Assembly: GCF_029223255.1 (NCBI RefSeq)
Contig: NZ_JARHUC010000003.1
Span: forward strand, 434,001-498,000
Length of the DNA: 64,000 nucleotides
Direction: 5' to 3'
Origin: Albimonas marina
GTDB lineage: Bacteria; Pseudomonadota; Alphaproteobacteria; Rhodobacterales; Rhodobacteraceae
Both the position numbers and the translations under genes were made by a program. This document shows positions 8,904-17,308 of the stretch, one piece after another. The notes beneath the pieces are model-generated. The model searched no databases. It saw only the letters and a program-made list of their open reading frames with translations, and was not told the origin of the DNA. The number at the start of each line of letters is the position of its first letter. Position 1 is the stretch's first letter.

Positions 8904-9686
8904 TCAGATGTCGAGCTCGATCCACACCGGCGCGTGGTCCGAGGGCTTCTCGCCGCCGCGGGCCCAGGCGTCGACCTCGGCGCCCTTCAGCCGGTCGGCG
9001 GCTTGGGGGGTCAGCAGGAGGTGGTCGATGCGGATGCCGTCGTTCTTCTGCCAGGCGCCTGCCTGGTAGTCCCAGAACGTGTAGACCTCCGGGCCGGGGC
9101 GGTGGATGCGCAGCGCGTCGGTCCAGCCCTGGTTGAGGATCCGCCGGAAGGCCTGGCGGGTCTTCGGCAGGAACAGCGCGTCCTCGGTCCAGGCCTGCGG
9201 GCGGGCGGCGTCCTCGGGCTGGGGGATCACGTTCCAGTCGCCGGCGAGCACGGCGCATTCCTCCGACGCGATCAGCTCGGCCGCGCGCGCCTCCAGCCGC
9301 TCCATCCAGGCGAGCTTGTAGTCGTATTTCGGACCCGGCGCGGGGTTGCCGTTGGGAAGATACAGGCCGCAGACGCGGACCGCGCCCTGATCGCCGGAGA
9401 TCGTGGCCTCGATGTAGCGGGCCTGCTCGTCCGAGTCGTCGCCGGGCAGGCCGCGCATCACGTCCTCGATCGGGCGGCGCGAGAGGATGGCGACGCCGTT
9501 GAAGCCCTTCTGGCCGTGGGTCTCGAGGTTCCAGCCGGCGTCCTCGATGGGCTCGCGCGGGAAGGTCTCGTCGAGCGACTTGATCTCCTGCAGGCAGACC
9601 ACGTCGGGCTTCGCGCGGTCGAGCCATTCCAGCAGGGCGGGCAGGCGGGCCTTCACGCCGTTGATGTTGAAGGTCGCGATCTTCAT
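8904..9686 (-). CDS. xth: Exodeoxyribonuclease III
   Basis: Class II AP endonuclease and 3'-5' exonuclease for base-excision repair, 260 aa, typical family length. Motifs in order: MKIATFNINGVKAR, CLQEIKSLDETFP with the metal-binding Glu, LYLPNGNP, AVLAGDWNVIPQPED (catalytic Asp/Asn), and RIDHLLLTP and SDHAPVWIEL at the C-terminus. A dispersed palindromic repeat lies between recQ and this gene on the same strand, so it probably has its own promoter downstream of that element. Confidence 0.95.
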   Translation of the reverse strand: MKIATFNINGVKARLPALLEWLDRAKPDVVCLQEIKSLDETFPREPIEDAGWNLETHGQKGFNGVAILSRRPIEDVMRGLPGDDSDEQARYIEATISGDQGAVRVCGLYLPNGNPAPGPKYDYKLAWMERLEARAAELIASEECAVLAGDWNVIPQPEDAARPQAWTEDALFLPKTRQAFRRILNQGWTDALRIHRPGPEVYTFWDYQAGAWQKNDGIRIDHLLLTPQAADRLKGAEVDAWARGGEKPSDHAPVWIELDI

Positions 9687-9781
9687 CGGCGAAGTCTCCT
9701 GCCTGTCGTCGGGGGCCTCGCGAGGCGGGGCTCGCTCGGGCCATGCCCGGCTACGCCGGGGCGCGCGATGCGCGCAAGAGG

Positions 9782-9980
9782 GGCGCTTCGGGAGCCCACC
9801 AGAAAACAGGCCCGCGCCTGTCCTCCGGAGCCGTCCGTCGCTGGAGATGCCTGAGCGACTCGGGGGGCGGGGTCAAGGACAAGCCGGCTTCGCCGGTCGC
9901 TTCGCGATCCCTGACCTCGCCCCCCGAGCCGCTCTTCACGGCATCAGCGACGGACGGCTCCGGAGAACAGGCGCTCGCGG
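9782..9980. repeat. Dispersed covarying hairpin element, copy A
   Basis: Imperfect palindrome. The outer arms 9816-9843 and 9945-9972 are complementary at 27 of 28 positions. The middle arms 9859-9875 and 9912-9928 pair with one mismatch (CTCGGGGGGCGGGGTCA). The apical stem is CCGGC/GCCGG. It lies between the recQ stop and the xthA start. It shares outer arm, flanks and architecture with copies B and C, but its middle stem sequence is different, with both arms changed together. Confidence 0.9.
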
Positions 9981-10139
9981 GGGGCGCTTGCGGCGCAGGG
10001 GCGCCGGCGGCGGGCGTCGGAGACGGCGGGCGGCGACGGGAGACGGGGGCCCCGCGCGCCGAGGCCGGGGCGCGCCGCGGGCGGGAGGGGGCCGCAAGGC
10101 GCCCCGGTCGACGCGGCGCCTCGCGGCCGGGCGCGCGGC

Positions 10140-12242
10140 TCACGCCTCGGCGGCGGCGGCGAGGATCGACAGGAACGCGGGGCCGAAGCGCTCGGCCTTC
10201 TGGGGACCCATGCCGGGGATCTGGCCCAGCGCCTCGAGGCTGTCGGGACGCCGTTCGACGATCTTGGCGAGCGTCGCGTTGGTGCAGTTGAGCGGCTTGT
10301 CCGCGCCCTCGACGCCGCGCGACAGGCGCAGCTGCGCGGCATGGAGGGCGTCGAACAGCTCCCCGTCGCCGGAGGCGGCCGCGCGGATCCGGCCGGGGTG
10401 GGCGTCGCCGGCGGGGGCGCCGGTCAGCACCTCGAGGAACTCGGCCCCGTAGCGGGCGAGCTTGGCCGCGCCGACGCCGTGGCACTGGGCGAGCTCGTCC
10501 ATCGTGCGCGGCTTCTTCGTGGCCATGTCGATCAGGCTGCGGTCGTTGAAGACGATGTAGGCCGGCGCGTTCTGCGCCTCGGCCAGGCGCCGGCGCAGCA
10601 CCTTGAGGGCCGAGAGCAGCGGCTCGTCCGCCTCGTCCACCAGCGCGGCGGGGGCGGGGCGGCGTTCGTCCTTCTTCGAGCCGCGGGACGTCAGCGCGTC
10701 CTTGCGCAGCTGCAGGCCCTGTTCGCCGCGCAGCACCGGGCGGGCGTCCTCGCTCAGGCGCCAGCCGCCGGTCTGGCCGTCGACCTGGGTCAGGCCGAGC
10801 GCCAGCAGCTGGCGTAGGATGCCGCGCCAGGCGTTGCGATCGAACTCCTTGCCGATGCCCCACACCGTGAGGCGGTCGTGGCCCAGGCGCTCGGCCCGCT
10901 CGTTGGTCTTGCCCAGCAGCACGTCGACCACGTGCTCGACCCCGAAGCGTTCCCCGGTGCGGTAGATGGCCGAGAGGGCCTTCTGCGCCGCGACCGCGCC
11001 GTCGAAGAGCTCGGGCGGCTTCCGGCAGAGGTCGCAGTTGCCGCAGGGCTGGGGGCGGGCCTCGCCGAAATAGGCGAGCAGGGTCTGGCGGCGGCAGCCG
11101 GGCGCCTCGGCCAGCGCCAGCAGGGCGTTCAGGCGCTGGTGGTCGGCGCGCTTGCGCTCGTCCGGCGCGAGGCTCTCGTCGATCTGGAGGCGGCGGAGCT
11201 TGATGTCCTCGACCCCGTAGAGGGTGAAGGTGTCGGCCGGCGCTCCGTCGCGCCCGGCGCGCCCGATCTCCTGGTAGTACGCCTCGACCGACTTGGGCAG
11301 GTCGGCGTGGGCCACGAAGCGGATGTCGGGCTTGTCCACGCCCATGCCGAAGGCGACGGTGGCGCAGATCACCATCCCGTCCTCGCGGCTGAAGCGGTCC
11401 TGGGTGTGGGCGCGGGTCTCTGCGTCGAGGCCGGCGTGGTAGGGCAGGGCGTCGAAGCCCTCGGCCCGGAGCGCGGTCGCCAGCACCTCGCACTTGTTGC
11501 GCGAGCCCGCGTAGACGATGCCGGAGCGGCCGCGGCGGGGGATCACGAAATCCATCAGCTGCTTGCGCGGCGAGGCCTTGGCCTCGAAGGCGAGATGCAG
11601 GTTGGGCCGGTCGAAGCCGCGCAGGAACACGGCCGGGGCGCCCGGGTCCTCGCCCTCGTCCGTCAGGGCCGCGTCGTCGTGGTCGAAGAGACGGCGCAGG
11701 ATCTCGGCGCGGGTCTCCTCGTCGGCGGTGGCGGTGAAGGCGGCGGTCTGGATGTTGCCCAGCGCCGCGCGCAGCTCGCCGATGCGCAGGTAGTCGGGGC
11801 GGAAGTCGTGGCCCCACTGGCTGACGCAATGCGCCTCGTCGATCGCCAGCAGCGAGATCGGCAGGCGGGCGAGCAGCTGGCGGGAGGAGGAGAGCCGCTC
11901 GGGCGCGAGATAAAGAAGCTTCAGAGCGCCGCGGTCGATCGCGTCGAAGATCCGCTCGTTGTCCTCGGGCGTGTTGGCCGAGGTCAGCGCGCCCGCCTCC
12001 ACCCCCGCCTCGCGCAGCCCCGCCACCTGGTCGCGCATCAGGGCGATGAGGGGGGAGACGACCAGCGTGACGCCGTCACGGGCCAGCGCGGGAAGCTGGT
12101 AGCACAGGCTCTTGCCGCCGCCGGTCGGCATGATCGCCAGCACGTCGCGGCCGTTCTGGATGGCGGAGACGATCTCCTCCTGGCCGGGGCGGAAGGCGTC
12201 GAAGCCGAAGACGGATTTCAGGAGCGTCTCGGGTGTGGGCAT
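10140..12242 (-). CDS. recQ: ATP-dependent DNA helicase RecQ, with two HRDC-like modules
   Basis: 3'-5' superfamily 2 helicase acting in recombination and fork repair. At 700 aa it is longer than the ~610 aa of E. coli RecQ. In order: Walker A MPTGGGKSLCYQLPA near residue 40, DEAH box AIDEAHCVSQWGHDFRPDY, arginine-finger motif QEIGRAGRDG, and the RecQ zinc-binding CRRQTLL...CGNCDLC. An RQC region follows, then an HRDC domain (residues about 535-600). A second HRDC-like block (about 625-700) contains LGQIPGMGPQKAERFGPAF. Duplicated HRDC regions are known in Neisseria and Deinococcus RecQ. Dispersed hairpin copies A and B lie just after and just before the gene. Confidence 0.95.
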   Translation of the reverse strand: MPTPETLLKSVFGFDAFRPGQEEIVSAIQNGRDVLAIMPTGGGKSLCYQLPALARDGVTLVVSPLIALMRDQVAGLREAGVEAGALTSANTPEDNERIFDAIDRGALKLLYLAPERLSSSRQLLARLPISLLAIDEAHCVSQWGHDFRPDYLRIGELRAALGNIQTAAFTATADEETRAEILRRLFDHDDAALTDEGEDPGAPAVFLRGFDRPNLHLAFEAKASPRKQLMDFVIPRRGRSGIVYAGSRNKCEVLATALRAEGFDALPYHAGLDAETRAHTQDRFSREDGMVICATVAFGMGVDKPDIRFVAHADLPKSVEAYYQEIGRAGRDGAPADTFTLYGVEDIKLRRLQIDESLAPDERKRADHQRLNALLALAEAPGCRRQTLLAYFGEARPQPCGNCDLCRKPPELFDGAVAAQKALSAIYRTGERFGVEHVVDVLLGKTNERAERLGHDRLTVWGIGKEFDRNAWRGILRQLLALGLTQVDGQTGGWRLSEDARPVLRGEQGLQLRKDALTSRGSKKDERRPAPAALVDEADEPLLSALKVLRRRLAEAQNAPAYIVFNDRSLIDMATKKPRTMDELAQCHGVGAAKLARYGAEFLEVLTGAPAGDAHPGRIRAAASGDGELFDALHAAQLRLSRGVEGADKPLNCTNATLAKIVERRPDSLEALGQIPGMGPQKAERFGPAFLSILAAAAEA

Positions 12243-12428
12243 GGGGATGCTGCGCGGACCTTGGGAATCTGTCTCTCGGGTGCGGGTGGCGCAGGGTATC
12301 GGCAGGGGGCGGGGAAGGCGAGAGGGAGGGGCGCGATCCGGGCCTTCGAGCGGCGCGGGAGCGGGGGGCCTCCGAGGCGGGGCTCGTCGGCTGGCCGCTG
12401 CGCGGGGGCGCTTGCGCGCCCGGAAGGC

Positions 12429-12625
12429 CGCTTCGGGAGCTCACCAAAGAACAGGGCCGCGCCTCTTCTTCGCAGCCGTCCGTCGCTGAAGATGCCTGAG
12501 CGAGTCGCCGGGAGGGGTCAAGGACAAGCCCGCGCAAGCGCGGGTCGCTTCGCGATCCTGGACCCCTCCCGACGACTCGCTCTTTACGGCATCAGCGATG
12601 GACGGCTCCGAAGAACAGGCGCTTC
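12429..12625. repeat. Dispersed covarying hairpin element, copy B
   Basis: Same architecture and orientation as copies A and C. The outer arms 12461-12488 and 12593-12620 match at 25 of 28 positions. The middle arms 12501-12524 and 12556-12579 match at 22 of 24, with a CCGGGAGGGGTC core instead of the GGGGGGCGGGGTC of copy A. The apical stem is CCCGCGC-AA-GCGCGGG. It sits 58 bases past the erpA stop and upstream of recQ. Similarity to copy C continues about 40 bases beyond the right arm. Confidence 0.9.
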
Positions 12626-12682
12626 GCGCGGGCCTGCGGGCGTCGCGCCGGGCGCGTGGGGCGGGCCGCGCGAGGGCGCGGC

Positions 12683-13054
12683 TTACATCGAGAAGGAGGT
12701 GCCGCAGCCGCAGGAGCTGGTGGCGTTGGGGTTCTCGACCGCGAAGCGGGCGCCGATCAGCTCGTCGGTGAAGTCGATCACCGAGTTCGACAGGAACGGC
12801 AGCGAGACTGGGTCGACCAGGATCCGCTGGCCGTCCTTCTCCAGCACCAGGTCGTCCTCGGCGGGCGCGTCCTCGAGCGTGATCTCGTACTGGAAGCCCG
12901 AGCAGCCGCCGCCCTCGACCGCCACGCGCAGGCATTTCGCCTCGCCCGCGCCCTCGGCGATCTCGGCCAGGCGGGCGAAGGCGCGGTCGGTCGCGCGCGG
13001 CGGAACCGTGATCGCCGGCGTGGACAGGTCGAGCGAGAATTCGGCGTCGGCCAT
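12683..13054 (-). CDS. erpA: Iron-sulfur cluster insertion protein ErpA (HesB/IscA family)
   Basis: A-type Fe-S carrier that delivers clusters to apoproteins in the cytoplasm; 123 aa. It has the three conserved cysteines of the family: one in EGGGCSGFQYE and two in SSCGCGTSFSM at the C-terminus. The first ~17 residues before VPPRATDRAF are an unconserved extension. It is divergent from dgt, an arrangement I recall as common in Rhodobacterales. IscA or SufA are alternatives, but the GGGCSGFQY form and this position favour ErpA. Confidence 0.9.
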   Translation of the reverse strand: MADAEFSLDLSTPAITVPPRATDRAFARLAEIAEGAGEAKCLRVAVEGGGCSGFQYEITLEDAPAEDDLVLEKDGQRILVDPVSLPFLSNSVIDFTDELIGARFAVENPNATSSCGCGTSFSM

Positions 13055-13158
13055 GGCGGTTTTCCCTTCGCGGAGGATGGTGTAGGCCTCGCGCCATTAT
13101 CTAGGCGAAGGCGGGGGCGACGCAAGCGGCGCGGCCTCGACGGAGCCGGATGCTCTCG

Positions 13159-13205
13159 CCCGGACGGACCCGCCCAGCCGGCCCCGCCCGGACGGACCCG
13201 CCCAG
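13159..13205. repeat. Short direct repeat upstream of dgt
   Basis: A 19-bp unit, CCCGGACGGACCCGCCCAG, occurs at 13159-13177 and again at 13187-13205 (period 28) in the erpA-dgt divergent region. It could be replication slippage or a duplicated regulatory site; no protein family is suggested by it. Confidence 0.7.
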
Positions 13206-13226
13206 ACGCTTCAGCCAGGAGCCCCC

Positions 13227-14396
13227 ATGCCCGCGCCCTACGCCTGCCGCCCCGCCGCCTCGCGCGGGCGCCTGCATCCCGAGCCGGAGTCCGCCCACCG
13301 CACGCCCTTCCAGCGCGACCGCGACCGGATCATCCACTCCTCGGCCTTCCGGCGGCTGAAGCACAAGACCCAGGTCTTCGTCGAGCATGAGGGCGACTAC
13401 TACCGCACCCGCCTGACCCACTCGATCGAGGTGGCGCAGGTGGCGCGCACGCTGGCGCGCGACCTCGGGCTGACCGAGGAGCTGGCCGAGGCGGTGGCGC
13501 TGGCCCACGACCTGGGCCACACCCCCTTCGGCCACACCGGGGAGGACGCGCTGCACGCCGCGATGATCCCCTTCGGCGGCTTCGATCACAACGCCCAGGC
13601 GCTGCGCATCGTGACCGAGATCGAGGCGCGCTACGCCGAGTTCGACGGGCTGAACCTGACCTGGGAGACGCTGGAGGGCATCGCCAAGCACAACGGCCCC
13701 CTGTGCGAGGCGGGCGCCGACGTGGGCGAGCTGCACTATGCGCTGGCCGAGTACGTCGCCCGCCACGACCTGGAGCTGCACACCCACGCCTCGGCCGAGG
13801 CGCAGGCGGCGGCGCTGTCGGACGACATCGCCTACAACACCCACGACCTCGACGACGGGCTACGCGCGGGCCTCTTCACCGCCGAGGAGATCGCGACCCT
13901 GCCGGTGGTGGGCGACTGCTTCCGCGAGGTGGACCGGCGCTATCCCGCGCTCGACCCCGTGCGGCGTCAGCACGAGGCGCTGCGCCGGGTCTTCGGCGCG
14001 CTGGTCGAGGACGTGCTGGAGGAATCCCGCGGCCGCCTGTCGGACTCGGGCGCCGAGAGCCCCGACGAGATCCGCGCGCTGGGCCGGCCGGTGATCGCCT
14101 TCTCGGCCGGGATGACCGCCGACCTCAAGCAGGTGCGCGGCTTCCTGTTCGAGCGGATGTACCGCCACTGGCGGGTGGCGCGGATGCGGCGCAAGGCGGC
14201 CGCGGTGGTGGCGGAGCTGTTCGAGATCTACATGGAGACGCCCCGCGTGCTGCCCGACGACTGGCGCGACAGCGCCATGCACGCGATGTCGGCGGCGGGC
14301 CGGGCGCGGGTGGTGGCCGACTACATCGCCGGCATGACCGACCGCTTCGCCCTGCAGGAGCATCGCCAGCTGACCGATCCGATGTCGCGGACCTGA
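13227..14396 (+). CDS. dgt: Deoxyguanosinetriphosphate triphosphohydrolase (dGTPase)
   Basis: HD-superfamily hydrolase that cleaves dGTP (and often other dNTPs) to the nucleoside and triphosphate, adjusting nucleotide pools. It is 389 aa, in line with the shorter type-2 family members. The metal site is visible: RLTHSIEVAQ with the first His near residue 65, AHDLGHTPFGHTGE near residues 93-106 with the HD pair, and the distal Asp in LSDDIAYNTHDLDDG. The N-terminus RTPFQRDRDRIIHSSAFRRLKHKTQVF is characteristic. It is the first gene of the dgt-argS-SPOR-nagZ-scpAB neighbourhood, although 1,084 bases and a minus-strand small gene separate it from argS here. Confidence 0.95.
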   Translation: MPAPYACRPAASRGRLHPEPESAHRTPFQRDRDRIIHSSAFRRLKHKTQVFVEHEGDYYRTRLTHSIEVAQVARTLARDLGLTEELAEAVALAHDLGHTPFGHTGEDALHAAMIPFGGFDHNAQALRIVTEIEARYAEFDGLNLTWETLEGIAKHNGPLCEAGADVGELHYALAEYVARHDLELHTHASAEAQAAALSDDIAYNTHDLDDGLRAGLFTAEEIATLPVVGDCFREVDRRYPALDPVRRQHEALRRVFGALVEDVLEESRGRLSDSGAESPDEIRALGRPVIAFSAGMTADLKQVRGFLFERMYRHWRVARMRRKAAAVVAELFEIYMETPRVLPDDWRDSAMHAMSAAGRARVVADYIAGMTDRFALQEHRQLTDPMSRT

Positions 14397-14595
14397 AGGA
14401 TCGACGCGGGGGCGCTGGTCCCAAGGGCCGCCCCCGGGCACAGGGTCGGAGAAGGGCCCGAGGCTTGCCGGCGGACGACCGGGCCGCAGGCGCCTCGGCC
14501 GGGCCGCGCCGCGGGCGAAGGGTCGGCGGCCGGCGCGCGCGTCGACGCGGCGCCTTGCGACCGACGGGGGCCGGGGCGGTGCGGGAAGCGACGGG

Positions 14596-14649
14596 GTCGG
14601 GGCGGGGGGAAAGAAGTCCGGCGTCGGGGCGGGGGGAAAGAAGTCCGGC
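14596..14649. repeat. Perfect 27-bp tandem duplication
   Basis: The 27-bp unit beginning GTCGGGGCGGGGGGAAAGAA occurs twice head to tail (14596-14622 and 14623-14649) in the 302-base gap after dgt. It looks like slippage. No other feature was seen in that gap. Confidence 0.85.
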
Positions 14650-14698
14650 CGACCCCTGGGGGCCGGCCGCGCCTGGCATTCGGACGGTCGCGCCGCCG

Positions 14699-14851
14699 TC
14701 AGATCGAGCGTCCCATCATCAGGACCCCGAGGACGGAGGCGACGGCCACGGCCAAAAGCAACGTATACGCCGGCCCTCCAAGCAACTGAACGAGCTCATC
14801 TCCCATCAGGTCGCCAAGCAAACCCGGGGAGGACACCGTCTTGAAGGACAT
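14699..14851 (-). CDS. Small single-pass membrane protein, 50 aa (unrecognised)
   Basis: A 50-codon reading frame starting ATG at 14851 with AGGAG 8 bases upstream and ending TGA at 14699. The first half is polar and begins MSFKTVSSPGLLGDLMGDEL. The second half is one hydrophobic span, AYTLLLAVAVASVLGVLMMG, ending RSI, so it should be an inner-membrane protein. The codons are less GC-rich than the neighbours, and the leader is distinctly AT-rich for this genome. I do not recognise the family. The ribosome-binding site, membrane span and own leader make it a credible gene despite its size. Confidence 0.65.
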   Translation of the reverse strand: MSFKTVSSPGLLGDLMGDELVQLLGGPAYTLLLAVAVASVLGVLMMGRSI

Positions 14852-14882
14852 GACGGGTTCTCCTGTTCAGTTAATGAACCGA

Positions 14883-14918
14883 TTGTTAATGTATCATTCA
14901 TGTTGACGCAAGGGTCAA
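14883..14918 (-). promoter_or_regulatory. AT-rich leader, possible promoter of the 50-aa membrane protein
   Basis: This stretch is unusually AT-rich. On the minus strand it holds TTGACC (14913-14918) followed, 17 bases on, by GATACA (14890-14895). A TTGCGT/TAACAA pair also fits. The exact -10 is uncertain. Confidence 0.35.
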
Positions 14919-14981
14919 ATTGACCTGGGCGTCAGGATCGCGGCGGCGGTCGCGGCGCGCGCTATCGGACGGCGTGGGGGG

Positions 14982-15030
14982 TACCCTTCGGATAGCAGCT
15001 ATCCGTAAGGTAGCGACTATCCGAAGGGTA
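14982..15030. repeat. Nested inverted repeat built from GGATAG/CTATCC units
   Basis: TACCCTTCGGATAG (14982-14995) is perfectly complementary to CTATCCGAAGGGTA (15017-15030). The left arm also forms a second, smaller palindrome, CGGATAG-CAG-CTATCCG, with sequence inside the loop, so two mutually exclusive hairpins are possible. There is no T-run on either side. Confidence 0.8.
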
Positions 15031-15480
15031 TCGGCGGCTGCCCGGAAGACCCGACGGCTTCTCGGGGTGCGGCCGGGCGGGCGCTCGGGCGGCGGGTCCG
15101 CCGCCGAGACGTTGGGGCAGGGCGCCTGGGACGCGAGGCGCGTCGGCCGGTGGAACCGGGACGGGAGGCGCGAGGCTGGGACCGTCAGGGCAGGCGCCGC
15201 GCCGCGCCCCGCGCGACTGCCGCAACGCCCTCTCCCCTGACCACCCTCTCCCCCCGGGCGGGCGCCGCACCCTGTCCCTCCTTGCGCCGGCGCCGCGCTC
15301 TGCCCCCCACCCGCGGCCGCCGCGCTCCGTCTTCCCCGCCCGGCCGCTCGACCGGCGACCTGCGCCGGACGCCATCGTGCAGGGACGGTCTACGCGGCCG
15401 CAAGGCCTGCACGGCGCGGCGTGCGTTGACCCGCGGGCGCGGCGGTGGCAAAGGTCGCGCGCCGTTGAACGGAGCCTTCC

Positions 15481-17220
15481 ATGAACCTCTTCGCCGACAT
15501 CCGGGCCCTGGTGACCGACAGCCTCGAGGCGCTGGCCGCGCAGGGCGCGCTGCCCGCCGGGCTCGACCTCGCCAACGTCGCCGTCGAGCCGCCCCGCGAT
15601 CCCGCCCATGGCGACATGGCGACCAACGCCGCCATGGTGCTCGCCAAGCCCGCCCGCATGAAGCCGCGCGACATCGCCGAGGCGCTGGCGCCGCTGCTGG
15701 AGGCCGACGACCGCGTCGCCTCGGCCGAGGTGGCGGGCCCGGGCTTCCTGAACCTGCGCCTCTCGCCCGCCGTCTGGCGCGGCGCCGTCGCCGCGGCGCT
15801 GGCGCAGGGGGCGGACTTCGGCCGCTCGGACATGGGCGGAAAGAAGAAGGTGAACGTCGAGTACGTCTCGGCCAACCCCACGGGGCCGCTGCATGTCGGG
15901 CACACCCGCGGCGCGGTCTTCGGCGACGCGCTCGCCAGCCTGCTGGACTTCGCCGGCTGGGACGTGACGCGCGAGTACTACATCAACGACGGCGGCGCGC
16001 AGGTCGACGTGCTGGCGCGCTCGGCCTACGAGCGCTACCGCGAGGCGCACGGGCTGGAGCCGGCGATCGCCGACGGCCTCTATCCCGGCGACTACCTGGT
16101 GCCGGTCGGCGAGGCGCTGAAGGCGACATACGGCGACGCCCTGCTGAACAAGCCCGAGTCCGAGTGGCTGCGCGAGGTGCGCGACTTCGCCACCGAGATG
16201 ATGATGGAGCTGATCCGCGAGGATCTGGCCGCGCTGGGCGTGAAGATGGACGTCTTCTTCTCGGAGAAGTCGCTCTATTCCGGCGGGCGGATCGAGGGCG
16301 CGCTCAAGGCGCTCGAGGACAAGGGCCTGGTCTACGTCGGCGTGCTGGAGCCGCCGAAGGGCAAGACCCCCGAGGACTGGGAGCCGCGGCCCCAGACCCT
16401 GTTCAAGTCCACCGAGTTCGGCGACGACGTCGACCGGCCGCTGAAGAAGTCGGACGGCGGCTGGACCTATTTCGCCCCCGACATCGCCTATCACTGGGAC
16501 AAGGTCGAGCGCGGCTTCGACGAGCTGATCAACGTCTTCGGCGCCGATCACGGCGGCTACGTGAAGCGGCTGAAGGCGGCGACCGCGGCGCTGTCGGGCG
16601 GGCGCGTGCCGCTCGACATCAAGCTCACGCAGCTGGTGAAGCTCTACAAGAACGGCGAGCCGTTCAAGATGTCGAAGCGCGCCGGCACCTTCGTGACCCT
16701 GCGCGACGTGGTCGACGAGGTGGGGCCCGACGTGACCCGCTTCGTGATGCTGACCCGCAAGAACGACGCGCCGCTCGACTTCGACTTCGCCAAGGCGACC
16801 GAGCAGTCGCGCGACAACCCGGTGTGGTACGTGCAGTACGCCTCGGCGCGCGTGAACTCGATCTTCCGCACCGCCGCCGAGGCCGGCCTCGGCCAGGTCG
16901 CGGCGGACGAGGCGGCGCTGGCGCCGCTGGACCACGCGGACGAGCTGGAGCTGGCCGCCAAGGTCGCCGAATGGCCCCGGCTGGTGGAGACCGCGGCGAA
17001 GCATCACGAGCCGCACCGCGTGGCCTTCTACCTCTACGATCTCGCCTCGGCCTTCCATGCCCACTGGAACAAGGGCAAGGACGAGCCGCGCCTGCGTGTC
17101 GTGCAGGAGACGGACCCTGCGGGAACCGCCGCCCGGCTGGCGCTTGTGAAGTCGGTCGCGGTTGTCATCTCCGCCGGTTTGGGTATCTTGGGCGTGACCC
17201 CGGCCGAAGAGATGCGCTGA
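15481..17220 (+). CDS. argS: Arginyl-tRNA synthetase
   Basis: Class I aminoacyl-tRNA synthetase charging tRNA-Arg; 579 aa, normal length. The N-terminal additional domain (residues 1-110) is followed by the catalytic core with [16 protein letters not shown] (HIGH motif as HVGH) near residues 130-145. [15 protein letters not shown] (KMSK loop) lies near 396-410. The C-terminal DALR anticodon-binding domain (about 450-579) ends with [19 protein letters not shown]. It starts ATG with GGAG 7 bases upstream. Confidence 0.97.
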   Translation: MNLFADIRALVTDSLEALAAQGALPAGLDLANVAVEPPRDPAHGDMATNAAMVLAKPARMKPRDIAEALAPLLEADDRVASAEVAGPGFLNLRLSPAVWRGAVAAALAQGADFGRSDMGGKKKVNVEYVSANPTGPLHVGHTRGAVFGDALASLLDFAGWDVTREYYINDGGAQVDVLARSAYERYREAHGLEPAIADGLYPGDYLVPVGEALKATYGDALLNKPESEWLREVRDFATEMMMELIREDLAALGVKMDVFFSEKSLYSGGRIEGALKALEDKGLVYVGVLEPPKGKTPEDWEPRPQTLFKSTEFGDDVDRPLKKSDGGWTYFAPDIAYHWDKVERGFDELINVFGADHGGYVKRLKAATAALSGGRVPLDIKLTQLVKLYKNGEPFKMSKRAGTFVTLRDVVDEVGPDVTRFVMLTRKNDAPLDFDFAKATEQSRDNPVWYVQYASARVNSIFRTAAEAGLGQVAADEAALAPLDHADELELAAKVAEWPRLVETAAKHHEPHRVAFYLYDLASAFHAHWNKGKDEPRLRVVQETDPAGTAARLALVKSVAVVISAGLGILGVTPAEEMR

Positions 17221-17308
17221 CAAAGCGTCCGCGGCGGGGACGAGCAGTCATCGCCGCGCCTCACGGGGAAAACTTCGGAGGCCGGCCTCAGCGCAGGCGG
17301 GATTCCGA

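Larger units (their letters stand above)
14852..15480. other. Intergenic region upstream of argS
   Basis: 629 bases. The left end is the AT-rich leader of the small membrane protein, the middle holds the nested inverted repeat at 14982-15030, and the remainder is GC-rich sequence in which I see no gene. The argS ribosome-binding site (GGAG) lies at its right end. Confidence 0.5.

Noticed and set aside
9751-9980. The hairpin elements appear to encode a conserved peptide (KDKPASPVASRSLT and similar)
   Set aside because: The peptide similarity follows from DNA similarity. The frame has no consistent start or stop, and the palindromic covariation explains the conservation better than a protein.
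10878-13085. 735-codon open frame antisense to recQ and erpA
   Set aside because: It runs through two well-supported minus-strand genes and an intergenic repeat; its translation is low-complexity Gly/Ala/Arg.
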